A stretch of 64,000 bases of DNA from NCBI GenBank assembly GCA_947495125.1, contig CANLXL010000004.1, positions 272,322-336,321 of the forward strand, in the 5' to 3' direction. A program made the translations under genes and the position numbers. The DNA comes from an uncultured Flaviramulus sp. Lineage in GTDB: Bacteria; Bacteroidota; Bacteroidia; Flavobacteriales; Flavobacteriaceae. Below, in pieces: positions 1 through 8,911 of the stretch (position 1 is the stretch's first letter; every line of letters begins with the position of its first letter). A model generated the notes under the pieces. The model was not told the DNA's origin, ran no database searches, and worked only from the letters and a program-made list of their open reading frames with translations.

Positions 1-333
1 GTATTTCCATTCTTTTCGTCACGTGATGTACGTAATATTCAGTCGGCCATATCATTGCGATTGACCGATTTTGATTTGGAAGATGATTGGTTTGAAAATC
101 CGGAAACGTATTTCAAAAAAGATTATGATACGAAATTTGAGATGCTTAAAGAATTGATGAAATCGAATATGAAAGGCCTGGATTTTTCTGAAATAAGGAG
201 ACAGGAAGTGATAAGATATTTGGATAACGTCGCTACTATTGCGGATACTGATTTCAAACGAAAGGTAGATGCACGAATAAATCAATTGAATATTGAAACC
301 GAGGCCAGAGTGCAGTTCGATAATGAAAAATAA
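1..333 (+). CDS. C-terminal part of an unknown protein (5' end outside the window)
   Basis: The frame is open from base 1 and stops at TAA 331-333, leaving about 110 residues of a gene that begins before the window. The fragment is strongly charged and looks mostly helical (for example EMLKELMKSN and EIRRQEVIRYLDN), with no membrane segment and no motif I recognise, so no function is offered. A TTG at 55 could act as a start, but the frame stays open to the window edge, which favours a truncated longer gene. Its end overlaps the NUDIX gene start by 11 bases, suggesting translation from one message. Confidence 0.7.
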   Translation, partial: VFPFFSSRDVRNIQSAISLRLTDFDLEDDWFENPETYFKKDYDTKFEMLKELMKSNMKGLDFSEIRRQEVIRYLDNVATIADTDFKRKVDARINQLNIETEARVQFDNEK

Positions 334-913
334 AAGAATTAAGAACATAACATCGACAGTATTGTCTCAGTTTTGGGGCAAGTTAGAGCGTGTAGATTTT
401 GATTTTAAATTTAGAACAGGAGCATGGAAACATCTGTCTCACGAAGCCTATGGGAAAAGTGATGGTGTGGCGATATTGTTGTATAATAAAACCTCAAAAA
501 AGGTTGTATTATCAAAACAATTTAGAATTCCTGTTTATATAGCTGGTGTTTCCGAAGGTTTTTCCATTGAAGTTTGTGGAGGGGCTTTAGATGCAGGTGA
601 ATCTCCGGAAACTTGTGTCATACGAGAAGCAAGAGAGGAATTAGGATACGATGTTTCAAATTTAAAAGCACTCGGTACCGTCTTTTTATCACCGGGCATC
701 GTAAGAGAGCGCGTGCATCTTTTTATTGGAACATATACCGATTCAGATAGAACAGGTCGCGGTGGCGGTTTGGATATTGAAAATGAAGAAATCGAAGTTT
801 TAGAAATGTCATTTGAGGACGCCTTGAAAATGGTAGAAAAAGGAGATATTATTGATGCGAGAACGATTATGCTATTGCAATATGTTCAAATAAATGGATT
901 GTTGAATGGTTGA
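323..913 (+). CDS. NUDIX hydrolase, NudK/ADP-sugar pyrophosphatase-like
   Basis: Predicted cytoplasmic hydrolase of nucleoside-diphosphate sugars, 196 residues, a usual length for the NudK/NudF group. The NUDIX box is intact: GALDAGE, seven residues, then REAREELGY, which carries the Mg-binding glutamates. The preceding strand region (VVLSKQFRIPVY) matches the place where NudK-type enzymes read the substrate. The start is taken at ATG 323, because the longer frame from 293 runs back through the upstream gene and adds residues unlike the family. The 11-base overlap with the preceding frame suggests translational coupling. The exact substrate (GDP-mannose, ADP-ribose or another) cannot be read from the sequence. 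Confidence 0.88.
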   Translation: MKNKRIKNITSTVLSQFWGKLERVDFDFKFRTGAWKHLSHEAYGKSDGVAILLYNKTSKKVVLSKQFRIPVYIAGVSEGFSIEVCGGALDAGESPETCVIREAREELGYDVSNLKALGTVFLSPGIVRERVHLFIGTYTDSDRTGRGGGLDIENEEIEVLEMSFEDALKMVEKGDIIDARTIMLLQYVQINGLLNG

Positions 914-940
914 ATTTAACAATGTTGTCGGGTTGAACGC

Positions 941-958
941 TCCCGATAATTATCGGGA
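941..958. repeat. 18-bp perfect palindrome
   Basis: TCCCGATAATTATCGGGA is a perfect palindrome between the NUDIX gene and the next gene. Palindromes of the form CCCGATAnnTATCGGG are, to my knowledge, dispersed through many flavobacterial genomes. It may act as a transcript-end hairpin, but there is no T-run after it. Confidence 0.7.
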
Positions 959-1030
959 CGAAACCTATTTTAATAAATAATTATTGGTGAATTCGCGGCA
1001 AATAAAAATAACAGATTAAATTAAAATAAG

Positions 1031-1050
1031 ATTCCGACTTTCGTGGGAAT
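1031..1050. repeat. Imperfect inverted repeat overlapping a gene start region
   Basis: ATTCCGACTTTCGTGGGAAT folds with arms ATTCC and GGAAT plus an inner AC/GT pair. It resembles the short dispersed dyads (ATTCCGAC...GTCGGAAT) found between genes in Flavobacteriaceae. It covers the GTG at 1043, which argues against that codon as the start of the next gene. Confidence 0.5.
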
Positions 1051-1057
1051 GAATAAA

Positions 1058-2293
1058 ATGGATAAACTAATACAAGCCAATTTATATAGAAGCGAACTAA
1101 TCCCCGTAAGTGGGAAATTGGTAGAGCGTTATAATGCCTGTTTGGTAAAACTTGGGTTTACCAAAACGAAACTTAAAACATTTTCTATAGACGGGATAGG
1201 ATGGAGCCCGGAAATAGCCGATGAAAAAGGTGAGCTTCATTATTTGAATAATGGTGACGCCAACCCGCATGGGATCATTATTTCTCCCCTCCAAAAAGGA
1301 AAGCCGGTTTATGTACCGTTTCACACGTTCGATAGAGACATGATGAAATTTGTTTTCAAAATTCATGGAAATAAAATAAACGATATCACCCGAGATTGTG
1401 CTATTTGCCTGGATTTCGACCAGAATATTGATGCCTTTTATGAGCCTTTAGATGTTTTAAAATACAATACCATTACGATAAGTTTTCACTTAATCAATGA
1501 TTTAGATAAAATTAAAGAACAGCAGTTAGAACTCATAGAAACCTTTAATAGAGGGCATAACTTCATAGATGAGTCCATTCATAAACAATTGCTGGAATCG
1601 GCTAAAACTCATGGCGATTTACGTCATCGTGATTTAGATTTGCATGAGTTACAGTTTACTACAGATTCTTTCTATACCAGGGCTTTTGGTGGTGTTTATG
1701 TGTTGCGCGATTTTATCACACCCATCATTGTTTTTGAAGACAATAAATGGCATAAAGAAGCCATTAGAGATGTGAGCTATCAGGTACTGATATATCATAT
1801 ACATCAGCCCGAACTCATGGATAAACTCCGGGATCATGTGATTATTGAATATGATTTGGAAGCGGTTGTAAATACAAAGCGATATCATCGGATTAGGAAA
1901 TTTGAGATGTCTCAATATTTAGAAAAACCACAGCACCCTATAAAGAATATTTTGAACGATCCTTTATTATACAAGAGTTATCTTAATAAATTGGATATTG
2001 AAGCTCGCAAAAAAATAATGAGTGTAGAGCGTTATTTGGAAAAACTTGAAAAAAGCAACCAATATAAAATTGCAGATATTGTGGATCTAAAACTATTTGA
2101 AGCTTTGCATCAACCACATTCATCATTAGAAGCCAAACATCAGGATCTCATTTGGATGTTATTAGTAAATATCGCTCCAAAAGATGTACTGTTCTTGTAT
2201 TGGTACGATAAAGAGGCGTTTTATAAGAGTTTTAAGCAGTGGGACGATTCGCTAAAAGAATGGGCTATTGAAACTATTAGTAACAATATTTAA
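1058..2293 (+). CDS. Conserved hypothetical protein, about 411 aa
   Basis: Soluble protein without signal peptide or membrane segments. I recall similar flavobacterial proteins filed under a domain of unknown function (possibly DUF6638), but that name is from memory and unverified. Visible features are a conserved-looking N-terminus (MDKLIQANLYRSELIP), a histidine-rich middle (KTHGDLRHRDLDLHELQ) and a basic helical C-terminal third. The start is placed at ATG 1058; ATG 1049 is possible, while GTG 1043 lies inside a repeat. It heads a same-strand run of four genes with gaps of 43, 1 and 85 bases, the rest of which encode membrane proteins, so it may be their cytoplasmic partner. No enzymatic motif was found. 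Confidence 0.75.
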   Translation: MDKLIQANLYRSELIPVSGKLVERYNACLVKLGFTKTKLKTFSIDGIGWSPEIADEKGELHYLNNGDANPHGIIISPLQKGKPVYVPFHTFDRDMMKFVFKIHGNKINDITRDCAICLDFDQNIDAFYEPLDVLKYNTITISFHLINDLDKIKEQQLELIETFNRGHNFIDESIHKQLLESAKTHGDLRHRDLDLHELQFTTDSFYTRAFGGVYVLRDFITPIIVFEDNKWHKEAIRDVSYQVLIYHIHQPELMDKLRDHVIIEYDLEAVVNTKRYHRIRKFEMSQYLEKPQHPIKNILNDPLLYKSYLNKLDIEARKKIMSVERYLEKLEKSNQYKIADIVDLKLFEALHQPHSSLEAKHQDLIWMLLVNIAPKDVLFLYWYDKEAFYKSFKQWDDSLKEWAIETISNNI

Positions 2294-2336
2294 AAAAATT
2301 AGACTAATTTGATACCGTATTATAAAACATAAAATC

Positions 2337-2858
2337 ATGACCTTAGAGCTTATTATATTTATTGCTTCCATTTTTTTTGGTGCTTTAATTTACTGGAGAG
2401 AATCCCATGGCAATCGATTATATCGTTTTTTCAATAAAATAATGTATGCCAAAGCATTACAAATGAAACCGGAAGATAAAACAGGTTTTGTGTATCGGCA
2501 AAAATTTATTATTCGCCTGGTGTTTATTGGCTTTTTATTTTTAATAGGTATCGTTATTACCAGATTTCTAATACCCATCGATATTACCACGATTTCTATG
2601 TTTGCCTCAATGATTGTAGGTACTTTGGCAGGAACTTATCTGGCCAATTTTATATTCAAGTCGAGTGAAGTTATCGATGAAAAAGCGGATTCTTTTGAAG
2701 ATATTGTCCATGATACTATTGAAAAAGGAAAAGACCTCATTGAAGATATAAAAACCAAGCAAGCCGATGAAATAGAAACTTCGGAAATGCCCAAAACATC
2801 ACCCAAAACTGAAGAAAAAAGTGCCCGTGAACGTTTAAAAGACAAGGGGTTGTTGTAA
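2337..2858 (+). CDS. Membrane protein of unknown function, 173 aa
   Basis: Three hydrophobic segments are visible at roughly residues 3-20, 58-80 and 86-108. They are followed by an acidic then mixed-charge helical tail (EDIVHDTIEKGKDLIEDIKTK) ending in a basic patch (ARERLKDKGLL). The layout suggests a small inner-membrane protein with a cytoplasmic coiled tail. It starts 43 bases after the preceding gene and its stop is one base before the next start, so it sits in the middle of an operon. I do not recognise the family. Confidence 0.75.
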   Translation: MTLELIIFIASIFFGALIYWRESHGNRLYRFFNKIMYAKALQMKPEDKTGFVYRQKFIIRLVFIGFLFLIGIVITRFLIPIDITTISMFASMIVGTLAGTYLANFIFKSSEVIDEKADSFEDIVHDTIEKGKDLIEDIKTKQADEIETSEMPKTSPKTEEKSARERLKDKGLL

Positions 2859-2859
2859 G

Positions 2860-3048
2860 ATGAATAAAAATAGATTTAAATATATAATCATGACACTCTT
2901 TGCTATTTTATTAATCGTTGAATTGTTTATTTATGATTATGATAGTGGTTTTGAATGGAAAAACAGTTTGAGATTGTTAACACCGGTGCTCATGATTATT
3001 GCGATGGTACTATCTATCAGACATGTTAAAAAACATGGTGAAAATTGA
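2860..3048 (+). CDS. Small membrane protein, 62 aa
   Basis: Two membrane helices fill this short protein (about residues 9-26 and 35-53), with a basic C-terminus (SIRHVKKHGEN). The ATG lies one base after the TAA of the preceding gene, so it is very likely translated by reinitiation from the same message and may form a complex with that protein. No family is recognised. The tight spacing is the main reason to believe it is a real gene. Confidence 0.65.
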   Translation: MNKNRFKYIIMTLFAILLIVELFIYDYDSGFEWKNSLRLLTPVLMIIAMVLSIRHVKKHGEN

Positions 3049-3133
3049 TTCAAATTGAACAAGAAAGTATACTAAGTTTAGAGCACTATATTCAAGTGTT
3101 TTTTGCTCAGAATAAAAATTAAAAAATAATAAC

Positions 3134-4828
3134 ATGCTTAAGAACTATTGGAATAAGGGAAGAAAGCAAAAAACAATCATCATCGTAATAGGCTTAGTTT
3201 TGCTTTTGGCGTTGTTTGTTTTGCGAGATGATTATCAACCCGCATTACTTTTTGTAAGAAAGTTTATTTTTATAATTCTTCTAAGTATTTTAGTTTTAGT
3301 TTTTGGATTGCGAAAGTTTCGAAGCTCTGTAAGCACGGGAAGACGTATGGGGGTTTTGGGCTTGTTAATAGTATTCTTTGGTGTTTTGTATGCCGTTGGC
3401 TGGCATTTTAAAATGTACGATTATATGAAAACCTATAACGTGTTTAACCATTTGAATAAAATAGAAATAAATGCATTGCCTTTAACACAAAACGAGCGCA
3501 TACAACCATTGCAGAATATTTCATCTATGGCTAACGAAAGTGTAGGAGAGACCAAGGATGTTTCGCTACCACATCTGGTTCGCGTCGATGGTGAAAATAA
3601 ATGGACCATGGCGATTCAACCTACCGAAAAATATGTGTGGCAAGGTATTACAGATAATACGGAAGAAGTGTTTTCCGTATCAAGTACCACGCCGTTTCCC
3701 AGATTCTCTAATGAAAATAGAATTCCAGTGACATTCTCGATCGGGGAATCTTTAAAGTTTAGCAGAAACACTTATAATGCTGTGGTACAACGATTTAATT
3801 TCTTTCAGTTGTTTACTATGGAGCCCAGCGATACATTCTATATGAAAAATGATACGGGACAATGGGTACAGGTGGTAAGTTTAGTAAAGTGGAAGGGTTT
3901 TCTATTCCCTTATCCGACATTTGGAGGCGTCATGGTAATTCAAAATGGCGAACACGATTTTGGCGATTATATAGAGCGAATTTTAATAGGGAAAGGGACG
4001 TATATAAGTCCTAAAGAAATGTCCAAGCATTCGTTTTTAATCGGACAGAACACCTTATCAGAGAAGGTATCACAAATACAAGCCGAGTCCCTAAAATTTT
4101 TAGGTGGTTTTACAGATCCATTACCATGGAAAATGAAAACTGCCGTTAAGATTCCGGAATTACCAAAGGATCAGAATCAGCAACCTTTTGTGACGGATTT
4201 TGATTTTTCCGATACAGATTCTAATGCTTATAGTGGATTATACCATTGGTTTGGGTTGGAACCTGTTGGCGATGAGCGTACCAGTTTGACGTTTAGCGTG
4301 TTTATTCCGGCAGATGGCTCTGATGCATTTTATTATTATGATCATGCTTCGAAAAAACAAGGGTATGCAGGAGTTTCGGCCATGCCTTTAAAAGTAAAGG
4401 AATCGAGAAAAGAGTACGATTGGACCGCTAATACTCCTGTTGAATTCAGACCTTATATCAAAGATATCGCCGGTAGAAAACGGATGTTTTTTTTAGGAAC
4501 CGTGTCGGCCATTAGTGAAAAAGATGCCGGACAGTTTGATGGTTCGGCAACACCGGATTTGGTGCTTATTGATAGCGAATACAGAGATGTTATTTGGATC
4601 GATGTAAAACACCCGAGTCAATGGGATAAAACCGTTTACAACCAATTAAATGAAGCTTGGAGGTCTAGTGAAGGTATTGGATATTATTTTGCCGAGGAGA
4701 TTAGACCTATAGATGTTTCCGGGAAAACTCCGGATTCCATTCCAGCCGTTTCGAGTAAAGATACAAAGGCTTTGGAAATTGAAAGATTACAGAAACGGAT
4801 TGATTCTTTGAAATCTTTAAATAATTAG
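3134..4828 (+). CDS. Membrane-anchored protein of unknown function, 564 aa
   Basis: Three N-terminal membrane segments (about residues 14-30, 38-58 and 71-90) precede a large soluble domain of some 470 residues. The soluble part is rich in aromatic and polar strands (FYMKNDTGQWVQVVSLVKW, GLYHWFGLEPVGDERTSLTF) and could be a beta-rich extracytoplasmic domain. It ends in a short coiled coil (EIERLQKRIDSLKSLNN). There is no catalytic motif I can name. It closes the four-gene run starting at 1058 and is likely its main extracytoplasmic component. An 85-base gap separates it from the 62-aa gene, with no obvious terminator between. Confidence 0.78.
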   Translation: MLKNYWNKGRKQKTIIIVIGLVLLLALFVLRDDYQPALLFVRKFIFIILLSILVLVFGLRKFRSSVSTGRRMGVLGLLIVFFGVLYAVGWHFKMYDYMKTYNVFNHLNKIEINALPLTQNERIQPLQNISSMANESVGETKDVSLPHLVRVDGENKWTMAIQPTEKYVWQGITDNTEEVFSVSSTTPFPRFSNENRIPVTFSIGESLKFSRNTYNAVVQRFNFFQLFTMEPSDTFYMKNDTGQWVQVVSLVKWKGFLFPYPTFGGVMVIQNGEHDFGDYIERILIGKGTYISPKEMSKHSFLIGQNTLSEKVSQIQAESLKFLGGFTDPLPWKMKTAVKIPELPKDQNQQPFVTDFDFSDTDSNAYSGLYHWFGLEPVGDERTSLTFSVFIPADGSDAFYYYDHASKKQGYAGVSAMPLKVKESRKEYDWTANTPVEFRPYIKDIAGRKRMFFLGTVSAISEKDAGQFDGSATPDLVLIDSEYRDVIWIDVKHPSQWDKTVYNQLNEAWRSSEGIGYYFAEEIRPIDVSGKTPDSIPAVSSKDTKALEIERLQKRIDSLKSLNN

Positions 4829-4883
4829 TATACTTTATCGTAACGTTTAGTGTATTATGCCTACCTATATATAAAGGTTTATT

Positions 4884-5381
4884 ATGGCTGGTTATATGGG
4901 TTTCGGTATGCAGACTTGGGTTTTTAAAAGAAGGCCTAGGAAGCCTTTTACCAAAGGGGGACGTATTTCTTCTTTCTACCCTTTGCACCAAAATTTAAGA
5001 ACTTTTAAGCCTAAACCAAAGGTCAAAGAAAATTCTAAAGGCATTGAATTAATTTTGGCTCTTGCCGTAATAATATTGTCGCTTTCAATATTCATGTGGA
5101 TAAATGATTTTGTGGAGTATTCAGAGCAACATAGGATCTCAGTTGAGAAGTCTATGCTTAGAATGGAAGACAAAGCATTTACTTTTCTGATGGCTTCAGG
5201 AAAACAAGAGTTAATGTCTAACGATATTGCAGCTGCCTACTCTGAATTCATTTTGGCGTATAAAATTAGGCCTGAAGATGAAGAGGTGAATCAACTATTA
5301 ATTGAAACACTCAGTATGCTTTGTGCTGAGAATATAAAACACTGTATTGAACTTGAGGAATTCTTGAATAGATCCATATAA
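4884..5381 (+). CDS. Flavobacterial membrane protein with GFGMQxW N-terminus, 165 aa
   Basis: The opening MAGYMGFGMQTWVFKRRPRKPF is a pattern I know from short hypothetical proteins of Flavobacteriaceae, which gives confidence in the start at 4884. A single membrane segment follows at about residues 54-72 (ELILALAVIILSLSIFMW). The C-terminal part (AAAYSEFILAYKIRPEDEEVNQLLIETLSML) looks like one tetratricopeptide-like helical hairpin and contains two cysteines. The N-terminal 50 residues are very basic, consistent with a cytoplasmic side facing nucleic acid or lipid head groups. Function unknown. Confidence 0.78.
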   Translation: MAGYMGFGMQTWVFKRRPRKPFTKGGRISSFYPLHQNLRTFKPKPKVKENSKGIELILALAVIILSLSIFMWINDFVEYSEQHRISVEKSMLRMEDKAFTFLMASGKQELMSNDIAAAYSEFILAYKIRPEDEEVNQLLIETLSMLCAENIKHCIELEEFLNRSI

Positions 5382-5461
5382 TATCAAGGAGAACCTTTTG
5401 AACTTTAACATAATCTTAAGAATTAAATTTCGTTCCTTTAAGTTCTATAAAACTAATCACA

Positions 5462-7621
5462 ATGAAAATCAGTTTACTTACATTTTTAACACTTGCCCTT
5501 ATGTTGTCATGCGAATCCAATGAAAAAGAAAGACCTTATAGAGCATTCGAAGCTCCAATAGCAAAAAAGATAGCTAAAGAACTTACTATTCATGATGATA
5601 CACGCATCGACAATTATTTTTGGATGCGTTTAAGCGATGTGCAAAAAAACGCTAAAACACCAGATGCTCAAACTCAGGATGTGTTGGATTATTTGAACGC
5701 AGAAAACGCCTATTTAAATAAAGCCATGGCGCACACGACGAATCTTCGGGAGAAGTTGTATAATGAAATTGTTGGTCGTATAAAAAAGGACGATCAATCC
5801 GTCCCGGTTAAGGATAACGGATATTCTTATTATACCAGGTTTGAAGAGGGTGGAGATTATGCATTGTATTGTAGAAAAAAGTTAGAAGACGGTGCTAAGG
5901 AGGAAATCATGCTCAACGGTCCGGAAATGGCTAAAGGTTATGCATATTATGGTTTTGGAGGACAATCTGTAAGCCCTGATAATAATCTTATAGCCTTTGG
6001 AATTGATACCATTTCCAGACGTCAATACACGATTTATTTTAAGAATCTGGATACCGGAGCATTATTAAAGGATAAGTTAAGTAATACAGGTGGTAGTGCA
6101 ACCTGGGCTAATGATGGGAAAACTATTTTTTACACTACCAAAGACCCGCAAACCTTAAGGCAGAATAAAATTGTAAAGCATGTTATTGGTACAAGTCAAT
6201 CTGATGACGTTGTTGTTTACGAAGAGAAGGATGATACGTTTAGATGTGGTGTGGGTAAAACAAAATCTGATGCTTATTTGATCATTGGAAGTTTTCAAAC
6301 CCTATCCACAGAATTTAGATACCTTGATGCTAATACGCCTAATGGGGAATGGCAAATCATTCAACCGAGAGAAAAGGGATTAGAATATAGCATTGATCAT
6401 TTTGAGGATCATTTTTACATTCGTACCAATAAAGATGCTAAGAACTTTAAATTAGTAAAAACCCCAGTAAGTAAAACAGCTAAAGAACATTGGGTTGATG
6501 TGATACCGCATAGAGAAGATGTTTATTTTCAAGGGATGGACATTTTTAAAAACTACTTAGTTGCAGAAGAACGAAAAGAAGGTTTAAGAACCATTAGAGT
6601 CATGAACTGGAATGGCGAAGATCATTATATCGAATTCAACGATCCTGCCTATTTCGCTTCAACCACTTCTAATCTTGATTTTGACACCGATATGTTGCGT
6701 TACAACTATAGTTCCCTGACAACACCCAATGGAACTTATGAGTACAATATGAAAACAAAAAAACAGGTCTTATTAAAACAAACTGAAGTGTTGGACCCTG
6801 CATTTTCTGTTGATAATTACATGTCTGAACGCTTATTTGCCACGGCTCCTGATGGTACTAAAATTCCTATTTCGTTAGTCTATAGAAAGGGGATTGAAAA
6901 GAATGGGAAAAACCCGCTATTATTATATTCTTATGGGTCTTATGGGAGCAGTACCGAGCCTACATTTAACTCAACGCGTTTAAGTTTACTCGATAGGGGT
7001 TTTATTTATGCTATTGCACATATTCGTGGCGGACAAGAAATGGGAAGAGATTGGTATGAAGATGGGAAATTGTTAAAAAAGAAAAATACGTTTACCGATT
7101 TTATTGCGGTCGGACATTTTTTAATTGACGAAAAATTCACGAATAGCAACCATTTATATGCTTACGGTGGTTCTGCCGGAGGATTATTAATGGGAGCCGT
7201 TTTAAATATGGATCCCGATATGTGGAATGGCGTGATTGCCGCTGTACCTTTCGTTGATGTTGTATCGACAATGCTTGATGAAACCATACCGCTAACCACA
7301 TTCGAATTTGACGAATGGGGAAATCCCAAGAACAAAGCATATTATGATTATATGAAATCTTATTCTCCCTATGATAATGTTGAAGCTAAAGCATATCCTA
7401 ACATTTTAATAACCACAGGCTATTGGGACAGCCAGGTGCAATATTGGGAACCGGCAAAATGGATCGCCAAGTTACGGGAATTAAAAACGGACGATAACTT
7501 ATTGATCATGGACTGTAATATGGAAACAGGTCATGGTGGTGCATCCGGACGTTTTGAACGTTATAAACGACTGGCTTTGACCTATGCTTTTATGTTTGAT
7601 TTGGAAGGCATTGAAGACTAG
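5462..7621 (+). CDS. Prolyl oligopeptidase family (S9A) peptidase, lipoprotein form
   Basis: Serine peptidase of family S9A, close to oligopeptidase B, cutting short peptides probably after basic residues. A lipoprotein signal is present (hydrophobic residues 5-15, then LS and Cys17), so the enzyme is likely tethered in the envelope. The N-terminal seven-bladed propeller (about residues 40-440) limits substrate size, and the C-terminal hydrolase domain carries the triad Ser571 (GGSAGG), Asp656 (GYWDSQ) and His691 (TGHGG). The length of 719 aa is normal for the family. A close paralogue without a signal peptide lies at 26345-28420, suggesting an envelope/cytoplasm division of labour. The gene stands alone and ends at a strong hairpin. 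Confidence 0.93.
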   Translation: MKISLLTFLTLALMLSCESNEKERPYRAFEAPIAKKIAKELTIHDDTRIDNYFWMRLSDVQKNAKTPDAQTQDVLDYLNAENAYLNKAMAHTTNLREKLYNEIVGRIKKDDQSVPVKDNGYSYYTRFEEGGDYALYCRKKLEDGAKEEIMLNGPEMAKGYAYYGFGGQSVSPDNNLIAFGIDTISRRQYTIYFKNLDTGALLKDKLSNTGGSATWANDGKTIFYTTKDPQTLRQNKIVKHVIGTSQSDDVVVYEEKDDTFRCGVGKTKSDAYLIIGSFQTLSTEFRYLDANTPNGEWQIIQPREKGLEYSIDHFEDHFYIRTNKDAKNFKLVKTPVSKTAKEHWVDVIPHREDVYFQGMDIFKNYLVAEERKEGLRTIRVMNWNGEDHYIEFNDPAYFASTTSNLDFDTDMLRYNYSSLTTPNGTYEYNMKTKKQVLLKQTEVLDPAFSVDNYMSERLFATAPDGTKIPISLVYRKGIEKNGKNPLLLYSYGSYGSSTEPTFNSTRLSLLDRGFIYAIAHIRGGQEMGRDWYEDGKLLKKKNTFTDFIAVGHFLIDEKFTNSNHLYAYGGSAGGLLMGAVLNMDPDMWNGVIAAVPFVDVVSTMLDETIPLTTFEFDEWGNPKNKAYYDYMKSYSPYDNVEAKAYPNILITTGYWDSQVQYWEPAKWIAKLRELKTDDNLLIMDCNMETGHGGASGRFERYKRLALTYAFMFDLEGIED

Positions 7622-7638
7622 TCGTTAGAAAAAAGCAT

Positions 7639-7669
7639 AAAGATGCCTTGTATAGCTCAAGGCATCTTT
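7639..7669. terminator. Hairpin between convergent genes
   Basis: Arms AAAGATGCCTTG and CAAGGCATCTTT form a perfect 12-bp stem with a 7-base loop between the stops of the convergent peptidase and MarR-GNAT genes. A-rich and T-rich flanks on either side fit a bidirectional terminator. Confidence 0.8.
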
Positions 7670-7682
7670 CATGATAAATGCT

Positions 7683-8633
7683 TTAGAAAACAAGTTCCAT
7701 TTTAATGTCGCTGCGTTTATATGGTGTATTCGCTTCCAAGGGTTTTTCGATAAACCCATACTTTCTGTAAATATAAATAGCGTTTTCCAATGTAGTATTC
7801 GAGTAGAGTATAAGTTTTGGAAGCCCCATGTTTTTGGCGAAATCGATACAATATTGCATAAGTTGCTGACCAACTTTAAATCCCCGATGCTTGGGCGATA
7901 CGGCCATTTTTGTTAACTCAAAAAGACCTTCTTCTCCAATGGGCATTAGAGCAACTGTGCCAACAATTTCATCCTTAAGTTTAGCAAAGAATATATGTCC
8001 TCCTTTGCCTATTATATGCTTATAAGGATTACCCAACACCTCTTCATCATAGGGTTCTACATAAAAAAATGTTTGCAACCACTCGATATTTAAATTATAG
8101 AAATCTTTAGCATATTTATTTTCAAAAGAAATGATGTCTATATTTTGAGGTGCCTTTGCCGCTATACTGTTTATTATGGTACGACTAAAGCTTTTCATAT
8201 TTAGCTTGTTTTCAAGAATATTTAAATGTTCGATTAAGGAGGTAGAGCTTTCTAAAGTATATTCTTTTATAACTTTATCGATACTCTTCCATACAGGTTT
8301 TAATTTTTTTAAGGTCGTGTTACCCTTATCAGAAAGTGTAATTATTTTTTTGCGTTTATCGAGTTCATCAGGACTAAATATAATTAGTCCCTTAGCACTC
8401 AATTTATTCAGAGATTGTGTAATTGCCGGTTGCGTATACTGCAGTGAATTTCTTATTTCGGAATTAGTAATCCCATTTTTATGGGCTATTATTTTAAAAA
8501 TAGGAAAGAGGTAGGGATCGAAATCAATGCCAAAGTGATCATATACCAATTGTGTTTCCCTCATCATATATTCGCTCACCCTTTTTAATCTGGAGCCTAA
8601 ACCTAATTCTCCATAACCGCGTAATGCGTCCAT
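7683..8633 (-). CDS. MarR-type regulator fused to a GNAT acetyltransferase
   Basis: Two-domain protein of 316 aa. Residues about 30-140 form a MarR winged helix, with recognition helix near TNSEIRNSLQYTQPAITQSLNKL and wing near SPDELDKRKKIITLSDKG. Residues about 165-316 form a GNAT acetyltransferase with the acetyl-CoA loop KHRGFKVGQQLM. Such fusions are common in Bacteroidota; the acetylated substrate is unknown, and the MarR half probably controls its own gene and neighbours in response to the same ligand. A well-spaced promoter and a dyad lie just upstream of the ATG, consistent with autoregulation. Confidence 0.9.
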   Translation of the reverse strand: MDALRGYGELGLGSRLKRVSEYMMRETQLVYDHFGIDFDPYLFPIFKIIAHKNGITNSEIRNSLQYTQPAITQSLNKLSAKGLIIFSPDELDKRKKIITLSDKGNTTLKKLKPVWKSIDKVIKEYTLESSTSLIEHLNILENKLNMKSFSRTIINSIAAKAPQNIDIISFENKYAKDFYNLNIEWLQTFFYVEPYDEEVLGNPYKHIIGKGGHIFFAKLKDEIVGTVALMPIGEEGLFELTKMAVSPKHRGFKVGQQLMQYCIDFAKNMGLPKLILYSNTTLENAIYIYRKYGFIEKPLEANTPYKRSDIKMELVF

Positions 8634-8648
8634 AATTATAGTATTTAT

Positions 8649-8692
8649 ATAAGTGCTTATGCAAATATAAAAACTACTGATAAATTACACAA
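8649..8692 (-). promoter_or_regulatory. Promoter and candidate operator of the MarR-GNAT gene
   Basis: On the minus strand TTG (8692-8690) is followed by a 20-base spacer and TATATTTG (8669-8662), a good match to the Bacteroidota -33/-7 promoter. Immediately downstream, ATAAGTGCTTAT (8649-8660) is an interrupted palindrome covering the expected transcription start, where a MarR repressor would be expected to bind. Confidence 0.65.
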
Positions 8693-8911
8693 GGGTAACA
8701 TCACCAAAAAAGTTCTAGTCTAACGATTAAAGTGGGGTAGAACAAATTACAAAATGCCTACATTTGTGCCACGACCTATGTATTTAAGTATTGCAAATTA
8801 ACATTTTGGGGCATCTAAAGTCCAAATTTTTAAGTTGCTCGTATATATTGAAAATGCAGATTATAATTTTGAATAACATTAGATTTTTTAAAACATTAAA
8901 AATAAGTAATT

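Noticed and set aside
293-322. Upstream extension of the NUDIX gene
   Set aside because: The longer frame runs through the end of the preceding gene and its residues do not fit the family; ATG 323 gives the normal NudK length.
52-348. Minus-strand open frame opposite the first gene
   Set aside because: It mirrors a plus-strand coding frame and has the hydrophobic, Phe/Ile-rich composition of an antisense shadow.
1043-1057. GTG 1043 as start of the 411-aa gene
   Set aside because: The codon lies inside an inverted repeat of a dispersed type; ATG 1058 (or 1049) is a better start.
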